Below are positions 1 through 4,922 of a stretch of DNA of 6,705 bases, piece by piece. Both the position numbers and the translations under genes were made by a program. This stretch comes from an uncultured Bacteroidota bacterium (lineage in GTDB: Bacteria; Bacteroidota; Bacteroidia; Bacteroidales; CAIWKO01), in NCBI GenBank assembly GCA_937934705.1, contig CALGYY010000186.1, positions 1 through 6,705 on the forward strand, read 5' to 3'. Under the pieces are notes generated by a model. The model had not been told where the DNA came from, made no database searches, and saw only the letters and a list, made by a program, of their open reading frames with translations. Each line of letters opens with the position of its first letter. The first letter of the stretch is position 1.

Positions 1-30
1 GGACATTGGGCATGACCGTATGAGATAATG
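1..30 (+). repeat. Head segment of dispersed repeat element, copy 1 (left edge)
   Basis: These 30 bases align without gaps to the reverse complement of 4728-4757, with 23 of 30 positions identical. The shared core is TATGAGATA-TGT followed directly by the 8-bp array. In both places the head abuts the first 8-bp unit, so head and array behave as one element. The element may extend left beyond the window. Copy 2 runs into a TATCCAA tandem array at the equivalent edge, and the first bases here (GGACATTGGG) look like a degenerate form of that. I do not recognise a named family. Confidence 0.6.
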
Positions 31-118
31 TAAGGGGGTATCGGGGTATCGGAGTATCGGGGTATCGGGGTATCGGGGTATCGGGGTATCGGAGTATCGG
101 GGTATCGGGGTATCGGAG
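31..118 (+). repeat. 8-bp tandem repeat TATCGGRG, 11 units (VNTR)
   Basis: The first unit (31-38, TAAGGGGG) is degenerate. From 39 to 118 there are ten exact units of TATCGGRG: seven end in GGGG and three in GGAG (units starting at 47, 87 and 111). The array stops at TACGAATGG. Interruption by only one variant base suggests growth by slippage or unequal exchange. No coding frame is supported here. The strand with runs of four G separated by TATC has the form of a G-quadruplex motif, clearest at 59-86. Confidence 0.95.
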
Positions 119-126
119 TACGAATG

Positions 127-202
127 GACTTTTGACTTTATGACCTTCGACCTTAAGACCCTATGGACTTTCGACCTTATGACCTTAAGACTTTCGACTT
201 TC
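127..202 (+). repeat. Degenerate 7-9-bp tandem repeat GACYTT-N(1-3), 10 units
   Basis: Ten consecutive units begin with GAC at 127, 134, 142, 149, 157, 166, 173, 181, 189 and 196. Each is GACTTT or GACCTT (one is GACCCT) plus one to three spacer bases. The open frame across this stretch is an artefact of the repeat and is not called as a gene. The array starts nine bases after the TATCGGRG array ends and leads into the GTCACTC stretch before the VOC gene's stop codon. Confidence 0.85.
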
Positions 203-224
203 GTCACTCCATCACCCGTCACTC
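203..224 (+). repeat. Short GTCACTC-type repeat overlapping the stop of the VOC gene
   Basis: Three related units follow one another: GTCACTCC, ATCACCC, GTCACTC. The last contains the TGA stop (read on the minus strand) of the gene ending at 219. A 12-base match, GTCACTCAAAAA at 218-229, recurs on the minus strand at 4773-4784 beside the second repeat copy. The order of parts differs there, so this match could be chance or a shared fragment. Confidence 0.5.
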
Positions 225-1031
225 AAAAAACACCAGCCTGCTGCCGAAAATGGGGTCGTCAAGAAGGAGTTCCCGGCCTTTCTTCTGTGGGGTATAGCCT
301 AGTCCTGTTAGTTTTTGCCTAGTTGTTTTCAGCGATTTTACTTTGATTTTTAAGCCGAAAAAGGGGAGGTCGGAGCGGATCAGGCGGAGTCCGGGGCCGG
401 CGGTGAAGGTAAACAGATCTCCATCTTTCCTGATCCCGGGAATTTTGCTGAGTTCTTTGGTGTAATCCTCTGTTTCAGGGCAGCCGATTGTGATCTCTGC
501 CACCTGCTCTATGCCCAGAAGTCCGCCCTCTCCGCTGTTCAGCCGGGCTGTAGCGGCGTTCTGCAGGCTGATGGTGTGCTCCCTGTCGTGATAATCACAC
601 AGGAAAAGCTTGACAGATTCCGGCAGCATCTGATTCAGATACATGGTGGTCCAGCCCTGGTCTTGCTTTCCCTCACCGAGAATCAGGGGGAAATTGTTGG
701 GGGGACCGTGGCTGATCCTGGCCGAATCCATCATGAGTGCAGCTTTTTCAGCCGTTTGAACGGGTTCCAGAGCGATTCCGTGATAGATTTGCTTCTGATC
801 CGGTGCATCGCTGACAAATTCCAGCACGACATTCCCCAGTGATACACTTCCGCTGGAGAAGGATCCCCAGGTCGCAAAGGGCCAAACCACGGGGAGACCG
901 AAATCCTGGCCGAAAACGGTGAACAGCTTTTTCGACTCAGGAGAAGAAATCAGCAGGTGGTCAATCCTGTTGATCTGTGCCTGTCCCGACACACAGATCA
1001 GGAGGAGCAGGAGGGTGGTAAAGAGTCTCAT
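219..1031 (-). CDS. Secreted two-module VOC (glyoxalase-like) protein
   Basis: A 270-aa protein with a hydrophobic signal peptide at residues 3-17 and probable cleavage near G16-Q17-A18, so it is exported to the periplasm or beyond. Residues 20-75 (INRIDHLLISS... to NVVLEFV) have the opening pattern of the vicinal-oxygen-chelate fold, close to the glyoxalase-like domain group. H25 in the first strand and E71 in the fourth are in the usual metal-ligand places. Residues about 176-270 look like a second, more divergent module (VAEITIGCPETEDYTKEL, then GLKIKVKSL). The substrate cannot be told; the family includes isomerases, dioxygenases, resistance proteins and non-enzymes. It lies 49 bp downstream of the 353-aa gene on the same strand, across an AT-only-like spacer, and may be cotranscribed. 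Its stop codon lies inside tandem-repeat DNA. I see no terminator. Confidence 0.75.
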   Translation of the reverse strand: MRLFTTLLLLLICVSGQAQINRIDHLLISSPESKKLFTVFGQDFGLPVVWPFATWGSFSSGSVSLGNVVLEFVSDAPDQKQIYHGIALEPVQTAEKAALMMDSARISHGPPNNFPLILGEGKQDQGWTTMYLNQMLPESVKLFLCDYHDREHTISLQNAATARLNSGEGGLLGIEQVAEITIGCPETEDYTKELSKIPGIRKDGDLFTFTAGPGLRLIRSDLPFFGLKIKVKSLKTTRQKLTGLGYTPQKKGRELLLDDPIFGSRLVFFE

Positions 1032-1080
1032 TGGATTTAATATTATAAAATAAAAAATAATATAATGTTATATGCGAATA

Positions 1081-2142
1081 TTATTCCGCTATCTTCCTGT
1101 CGCCATATTCCAGCACGAAAGCGTATTCGCCTTTTCCTCCGAAGAAATCAAACCTGACGATCAGTTCCCGGTCCGGCAATTTCCAGGAAGCCTTGAAGAC
1201 ATCGTAGCCCCAATGATGCTCTTTGGACGGATCCGCAAATTTCATCCTGCCTTCATTACGCTCTGCCGGTGCGCCATACCGGGCAGAGATTTCCTTTGTC
1301 CAGTCAAGCGCCGCTTGAAGATACAAATTAAAAAAAGCCTCAGTCAGTTGATCATCCTTTGAATAGGACGAATAATAAACGCTGCTTACATGGCCGTTCT
1401 CCAGTGTATAATGCCAGCTGCCATCCAGGCCATACCGTTTTTTTTCAACGCTGAATTCAGCTTTCCGTTCGATACCGTGGGGAAATATCCCCGGGAAAGC
1501 ATCCGCAAAAGAAGCAATATCCATTTTGCCGGTAAATAACTCTTTATTCTTTACGGACGACACAGCAACAGGCGAAACAAATGAAACGCTGATCATGTAA
1601 TAATAGGTCTGAAGCTCTGAATTGACGGGAAAGTAATCATGCAGAGAGGTATCCTGGCCGTAGAAGCTGAAGTCAAGAACAACGCAAAACTGATCGGTAT
1701 TCCATTGGTACCTGGCCAGGTTCCGTTTGTAGTAATCGGCATCCGTTCCAGTCAGCATGGGCTTCCTTTCAAATTGAGTCACGGGGATACCGTATTTGCT
1801 GTTCAGCTCCTCTCTGATGGCATGGGTCATGAGCAGGAAGGTGTCGCACGAAACTTTCACCATTGAAGGCATATTGTTGAATTGCCAAACGAGTCCTCTT
1901 TCACTTTCAAATACAGCGGAGGTCAGTGTATCGTCTTTGAATTGAAACAGCCATTGGCCTTTAACGCCGCCCATCCCGTCAGCCTGACGGAAAGTTTGGC
2001 TGATCCTGAAAGCTTTTTTATCATCAAAGCCGGGATAGACCTTTTTGAACTCCGCCAGCGTCATGCCGGTCACCACCTGAGATTGTGCGTGAAGACTCAT
2101 ACTGAAAATGCTCAATGTAAATACGAGGATAAGTGTTTTCAT
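1081..2142 (-). CDS. Exported 353-aa protein with an internally duplicated domain, function unknown
   Basis: MKTLILVFTLSIF...SLHAQ is a clear signal peptide with cleavage after about A19 or Q20, and there is no lipobox. The rest is two copies of one domain, about residues 24-188 and 204-346. Matching landmarks occur in the same order: LAEFKKVYPGF (29-39) with IASFADAFPGI (209-219); W64 with W243, each 26-27 residues after the PG; SKYG (115-118) with ARYG (287-290); and a strand with W147...LDFSFYG matching W320...FDFFGG. The mixed helix and strand pattern, many aromatic residues and no visible catalytic motif suggest a binding or structural periplasmic domain, but I do not recognise the family. 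The ATG at 2142 starts directly at the signal peptide. The VOC gene follows after 49 bp, so the two may form a two-gene unit. Confidence 0.8.
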   Translation of the reverse strand: MKTLILVFTLSIFSMSLHAQSQVVTGMTLAEFKKVYPGFDDKKAFRISQTFRQADGMGGVKGQWLFQFKDDTLTSAVFESERGLVWQFNNMPSMVKVSCDTFLLMTHAIREELNSKYGIPVTQFERKPMLTGTDADYYKRNLARYQWNTDQFCVVLDFSFYGQDTSLHDYFPVNSELQTYYYMISVSFVSPVAVSSVKNKELFTGKMDIASFADAFPGIFPHGIERKAEFSVEKKRYGLDGSWHYTLENGHVSSVYYSSYSKDDQLTEAFFNLYLQAALDWTKEISARYGAPAERNEGRMKFADPSKEHHWGYDVFKASWKLPDRELIVRFDFFGGKGEYAFVLEYGDRKIAE

Positions 2143-2304
2143 TCATTCGTTTGTTTAAGTTCAGGGATGATCATGGTCAAGGATATCCTGCTGTTTTTTT
2201 CAGCGTCTGATTCATTGTACAAGTATAGTCTTTTTTCCGCCTTTGCGATCAAGTGATGATGCAAAGGTTTGTCTAAGGGGTGAGGAGAAGGGGTGCAGAA
2301 ATGT

Positions 2305-2324
2305 CCCTTAATGTGCGCTAAGGG
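2305..2324. other. Small hairpin CCCTTA-(8)-TAAGGG
   Basis: A perfect 6-bp inverted repeat encloses ATGTGCGC. No T-run follows on either strand, so it is a poor intrinsic terminator. A related string, TTGTGCTTAAAGGG, occurs just to the right, hinting at a degraded local repeat. Its role is unknown. Confidence 0.3.
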
Positions 2325-2364
2325 TCATTATTGTGCTTAAAGGGCCGAAATAATCTGACTTAAT

Positions 2365-2434
2365 AAAAAGAGAGAACGAAAAGAAGCCCACGTTTCAGGG
2401 AAACAGTCCCCAACAGAATCTTCAGATCGTTCTC
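2365..2434 (-). terminator. Terminator-like long hairpin after the lipoprotein genes
   Basis: Read on the minus strand, GAGAACGA (2434-2427) pairs perfectly with TCGTTCTC (2379-2372). Inside, after a symmetric 3x3 internal loop, GAAG (2423-2420) pairs with CTTC (2386-2383). The apical part contains a further 5-bp hairpin, GTTTC-CCT-GAAAC (2404-2392). Two bases beyond the outer stem comes TTTTT (2369-2365). Stem plus T-run in this orientation fits Rho-independent termination of the gene ending at 2490, 55 bp upstream of the stem. The long, branched structure is larger than a usual terminator, so a small structured RNA or a mobile-element end are alternatives. Confidence 0.45.
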
Positions 2435-2489
2435 GAGACCCTTAACGAGAGTTAACTGGTCAAATTCGGGTAGTTTTGAACCATTGACA

Positions 2490-2999
2490 CTAATCAATTC
2501 TCTCATACCACAACCCTTCGATATTTCGCCACTTCTCATTCTTTGGAAACGTAATATGCTCAGTATCCACGAACTTTATTAGTGTTGTGCCCTGATCTTG
2601 TGATGTGCTAAGGTACACATTGGATAAACTATCAACGCTAAGTGAGTGGACTCGAAAAGATGCAAAGTTCAATGCCAGACTATCAAATTTAACTTTGTTA
2701 AAGCTAATACTATCTTTTAATAATCTACAGTCACGACTAATTATCGATTTGGTTTTACGATCAACTTCGGCGATATATGTTCCTTGGGGACAATTATTGC
2801 TATGGTCAGAGCAAACTAAAACATAGCAGATGTCACTTAAATTACAGCCCCTAATCCAGAACCCGACATTTCTCATATGATTGAAATCAGTATTTTTGAA
2901 TTCCTCAAGGAATGCCCTATTCGCCTTCTGCTGTCTGTTGAGGCAGCCAGAAAAAATTATCACGATGACCAACAAACCAAACAGATGTATATTCTTCAT
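2490..2999 (-). CDS. Predicted lipoprotein, 169 aa, cysteine-rich, unknown function
   Basis: I chose the ATG at 2999 because the protein then starts MKNIHLFGLL and runs into a lipobox F16-S17-G18-C19. The longer frame would need a TTG at 3029 and adds ten charged residues before the signal. The mature protein (150 aa) should be a lipid-anchored envelope protein. It has cysteines at 52, 58, 63, 70 and 91, in a stretch including GCNLSDICYVLVC, which could form disulfides in the periplasm. The C-terminal half is strand-like and ends in the aromatic segment LWYERID. I recognise no family. It is last of three lipoprotein genes on this strand, 66 bp after the previous one (3066-3632), and is followed by a terminator-like hairpin. 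It is strongly AT-rich compared with ligA and the 219-2142 genes. Confidence 0.75.
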   Translation of the reverse strand: MKNIHLFGLLVIVIIFSGCLNRQQKANRAFLEEFKNTDFNHMRNVGFWIRGCNLSDICYVLVCSDHSNNCPQGTYIAEVDRKTKSIISRDCRLLKDSISFNKVKFDSLALNFASFRVHSLSVDSLSNVYLSTSQDQGTTLIKFVDTEHITFPKNEKWRNIEGLWYERID

Positions 3000-3065
3000 G
3001 TTTTTCAGTTTAATCAATAGCTTATACAATATTCAATAAAAGGGAAACTGAACTATTCACTGTCT

Positions 3066-3632
3066 TTATTGTCCAGCGTTTTCAAAAAGCACTAAGGACC
3101 ACCAGTAAAGCAGATATGCATCAGAGATTTGAATGGCTGTCAAATAAAACAGCATATAATTATTAGCTCCATTTTGTTCAGTCTTTGAAAAATCAATTTC
3201 CTTAAATACTTGTGGGAGAGGCAATTGGTTATTTTTAATTGATAACTCTCTGCAAAATGAATCTGATAAATGGTTGAGCCTAAATTGAGAATCTACAATT
3301 TGTTTTTGATAAGAAACAATCGTGTCGGTGGACCATTCTGAATTGTCATACATGTAATCTCTGAAAAATTCAATTGACCGTTTTAAAGTTTTGTAATTTT
3401 GCGCCAAATCTTCGTATCTCTCAAGATTGCCTCTGAGGTTCAACTTCGTTGTTGAATCACCAAACAATGCGGTCTTCTCGTAGTTGAAATCCGCCATCAT
3501 TTCATAATTATTTGAATGCCGTACGAATATTTCATTAAGGCATATCATATCTGTACCCAATTCTTCTCTTGTATTACAAGCAAGAAGGGATGCTACTAAG
3601 AGGGTTGTTAGAAATTTAATAACTGTTTTCAT
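3066..3632 (-). CDS. Predicted lipoprotein, 188 aa, mostly helical, unknown function
   Basis: The signal peptide MKTVIKFLTTLLVASLLAC ends in lipobox L16-L17-A18-C19. The mature part looks largely alpha-helical: residues about 25-135 are rich in charged and aromatic heptad-like patterns (RYEDLAQNYKTLKRSIEFF). The C-terminus (158-184) is an unusually hydrophobic, aromatic segment containing AYLLYWWSLVLF. That could be a membrane-contacting or partner-binding helix, or simply a buried helix. I recognise no family. The gene starts 18 bp after the stop of the neighbouring lipoprotein gene (3651-4217), so the two are almost certainly cotranscribed. No clear ribosome binding site is visible, which is usual for this phylum. 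It shares the AT-rich composition of its two neighbours. Confidence 0.78.
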   Translation of the reverse strand: MKTVIKFLTTLLVASLLACNTREELGTDMICLNEIFVRHSNNYEMMADFNYEKTALFGDSTTKLNLRGNLERYEDLAQNYKTLKRSIEFFRDYMYDNSEWSTDTIVSYQKQIVDSQFRLNHLSDSFCRELSIKNNQLPLPQVFKEIDFSKTEQNGANNYMLFYLTAIQISDAYLLYWWSLVLFENAGQ

Positions 3633-3650
3633 CTCTGTAAGGATTTTGTC

Positions 3651-4217
3651 TTATTCCTTATAAATAATAAACGTTGGATAAAAATCGTAAACGACCTTAT
3701 ATGTGTTATTTATAAACAATACAGAACCTAAATTGTATTTGCTGTCAAAGAAATTGTCTGTATCCTTCAAGATAAGCAATTCTTCAGTAACTTCAAATGG
3801 CAGCAAGACTTGATTCTTAGTGCATAATTTCACTAAAACTAATGCTTCCTTATAATAGAAGGCACCTAAAACAAAATCTGTTAGAGGTTTGTCTGAAAAA
3901 TCTTTGAAAATAATAACATCACGCAATTCTCCAATATATATGCTAAACATTCCTTTGTTATGCTCCGGTGAAATGCATGTAATTGACAAGTATCCATTAT
4001 TAAATACATCTTTTGTTACTTGTTCTTTTGAGAAATTTATCAGAGTGTCAAGTACTGACTGGAAGCTGGTGTCAATCAATACTAATTTAGGCAAATATAT
4101 AGAATCAATATGACTTTTTATCTCTGTGCTGCGGCTCCTATTTGTGGGTATACACGATGCTAAATATTGAGATAATGCAATCAATACTAATGCAGCTATA
4201 AAAGGTAATAATTTCAT
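3651..4217 (-). CDS. Predicted lipoprotein, 188 aa, strand-rich, unknown function
   Basis: The signal peptide (MKLLPFIAALVLIALSQYLASC) ends in lipobox L19-A20-S21-C22, so the mature protein should be lipid-anchored in the envelope. Residues 40-65 (YLPKLVLIDTSFQSVLDTLINF) look like a strand plus amphipathic helix. The rest alternates short hydrophobic strands such as MFSIYIGEL, DVIIFKDF, EALVLVKLC and VVYDFYPTFIIY. This suggests a compact beta-rich or alpha/beta fold, with no catalytic motif that I can name. It is first in the run of three lipoprotein genes and starts seven bases after the ORF6N remnant's reading frame closes. No promoter of the TAnnTTTG type is visible between 4218 and 4420 on this strand, so transcription may come from further upstream. 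It is strongly AT-rich. Confidence 0.78.
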   Translation of the reverse strand: MKLLPFIAALVLIALSQYLASCIPTNRSRSTEIKSHIDSIYLPKLVLIDTSFQSVLDTLINFSKEQVTKDVFNNGYLSITCISPEHNKGMFSIYIGELRDVIIFKDFSDKPLTDFVLGAFYYKEALVLVKLCTKNQVLLPFEVTEELLILKDTDNFFDSKYNLGSVLFINNTYKVVYDFYPTFIIYKE

Positions 4218-4224
4218 AATTCGC

Positions 4225-4632
4225 TTATTTTGTAATTACTCGGAGAGGTATCTGAGTCGATAGCCACCAGATTGAACCCAGATAATTATTTGCTTTGAAG
4301 AAGGGTTCGCTGCTTAAAACACTTGAAAGCATTAAAACTCCATAATCTGTAAAAGCAAAAGGAGGAACACGTAAGCCCATTTTTTCACAATTGGAGGTGC
4401 CAAATTGGCTCCTCCAATTTTGAAGCTCTTCTTTGCTTAATTCGAACATAAAATCAGACGGAAAGTTCTTTATGTTTCTTCTTACAGCTCTTTTAAGCTG
4501 CTTGGTTTCAACCCCGTAAAGTTCTGCTAAATCCATGTCAAGCATTACTCTCTGACCCCTGCTAAGATAGATTTAATTTATGATCCTTTCATCGGGGATG
4601 ATTATTTCACTGCGTTTTGACCTGGCTTCCAT
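4225..4632 (-). pseudogene. Broken ORF6N-domain (phage/mobile-element type) gene
   Basis: Translated from the ATG at 4632 the frame reads MEARSKRSEIIIPDERIIN, then TAA at 4575-4573, then IYLSRGQRVMLDMDLAELYG and onward through RNIKNFPSDFMFELSKEE to FAFTDYGVLMLSSVLSSE. This is the ORF6N domain from its usual opening (IIPDE.II.KIYLIRGQ.VMLD) to SSVL. The stop sits where intact members usually have lysine, so a single AAA to TAA change is a likely cause. Family-like sequence ends near 4306. The last 27 codons (PFFKANNYLG... to VITK) do not look like the family, and intact proteins are clearly longer, so the 3' end has been lost. Reinitiation at 4545 could still make a 106-aa fragment. ORF6N proteins are found in phages and mobile islands, some as antirepressor-like regulators. 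A further ATG at 4662 is a possible alternative start. Confidence 0.75.
4384..4424. repeat. 41-nt near-perfect palindrome within the ORF6N remnant
   Basis: Centred on A4404, 18 of 20 arm positions are complementary. The exceptions are T4398/T4410 and C4388/T4420. The inner core is TTGGAGGTGCCAA-A-TTGGCTCCTCCAA. It lies in frame under the residues around LQNWRSQFGTSN of the ORF6N domain, so it may be a by-product of coding for that segment. As RNA or single-stranded DNA it should fold into a stable hairpin with essentially no loop beyond the centre. Confidence 0.8.
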
Positions 4633-4695
4633 AATGCTTGTTTTGATGGTAAAATTATGCATAGTTTCTTTTACGTCACGAGATGTGATCTATTT

Positions 4696-4727
4696 CCCCG
4701 ATACCCCGACACTCCCATACTCCGATA
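4696..4727 (-). repeat. 8-bp tandem repeat TATCGGRG, 4 units, inverted copy 2
   Basis: On the plus strand the units are CCCCGATA, CCCCGACA, CTCCCATA and CTCCGATA. Reverse-complemented, these are TATCGGGG, TGTCGGGG, TATGGGAG and TATCGGAG, the same unit as at 31-118 but with more variation and fewer copies. The array ends exactly where the head segment begins (4728), as in copy 1. Orientation is opposite to copy 1. Confidence 0.85.
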
Positions 4728-4757
4728 CAATATCTCATAAGGCCGAGCCCAGTATCC
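4728..4757 (-). repeat. Head segment of dispersed repeat element, copy 2
   Basis: Its reverse complement matches bases 1-30 at 23 of 30 positions without gaps, including TATGAGATA-TGT next to the 8-bp array. It lies between the broken ORF6N gene and ligA. Its outer end overlaps the first unit of the TATCCAA array. Confidence 0.6.
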
Positions 4758-4773
4758 AATATCCAATATCCAT
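4753..4773 (+). repeat. 7-bp tandem repeat TATCCAA, 3 units
   Basis: The units are TATCCAA (4753), TATCCAA (4760) and TATCCAT (4767). It is contiguous with the copy-2 head. The frame on the minus strand that reads through it (NGYWILDTG) is a repeat artefact. From 4774 to the promoter candidate near 4834 I see no other feature. Confidence 0.7.
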
Positions 4774-4833
4774 TTTTGAGTGACCGGAGCAATCGCCCTC
4801 TGAATTTCCTTACTGATGATCTTCCTTGTTTAT

Positions 4834-4841
4834 TATCTTTG
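4834..4841 (+). promoter_or_regulatory. Candidate Bacteroidota -7 element for ligA
   Basis: TATCTTTG matches the Bacteroidota primary sigma -7 consensus TAnnTTTG exactly and points toward ligA. A -33 TTTG is not evident at the expected 19-21 bp upstream; the bases there are TTAC, a weak match. If used, the leader would be roughly 75 nt before the ATG at 4923. No strong Shine-Dalgarno sequence precedes that ATG. Confidence 0.4.
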
Positions 4842-4922
4842 TCACTGGTGAATTGATAAGCAGCCGCCTCAGTCTGCCAGGAGTACCAGAGCATGTAATG
4901 TACGTAATACCTCTGATCGCAC

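Larger units (their letters stand above)
2143..2489. other. 347-bp gene-free stretch between the two minus-strand gene blocks
   Basis: No credible reading frame is present. It holds, from right to left, the terminator-like structure of the lipoprotein block (2365-2434), a CCCTTA/TAAGGG hairpin (2305-2324), and the upstream region of the 353-aa gene. On the minus strand there is an imperfect -7 candidate, AACCTTTG (near 2265), and TATCCTTG (2178-2185). Neither has a convincing -33 TTTG partner, so I call no promoter. Composition shifts here from the moderate-GC left genes to the AT-rich right block, so this is one candidate edge of an acquired segment. Confidence 0.6.

Noticed and set aside
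31..224. Possible CRISPR array
   Set aside because: Units are contiguous 7-9-bp tandem repeats with no spacers of CRISPR length, and no cas gene is present.
140..322. Plus-strand open frame across the repeat region
   Set aside because: Its first half only translates the GACYTT repeat (TFDL-type periodicity) and the rest is antisense to the VOC gene.
1040..1063. ATATTAT/ATAATAT inverted repeat between the VOC and 353-aa genes
   Set aside because: All-AT 7-bp arms around a 10-bp A-rich loop are expected by chance in such AT-rich DNA and too weak for a terminator.
1639..2256. Plus-strand open frames opposite the duplicated-domain gene
   Set aside because: They are antisense to a protein with a clear signal peptide and internal duplication.
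2178..2268. Minus-strand -7-like sequences TATCCTTG and AACCTTTG before the 353-aa gene
   Set aside because: Each misses the TAnnTTTG consensus by one base and no -33 TTTG lies at the right distance.
4274..4308. GAACCC/GGGTTC inverted repeat across the ORF6N breakpoint, considered as an attachment site
   Set aside because: Only 6 bp with a 23-base loop, and no matching direct repeat or integrase in the window.
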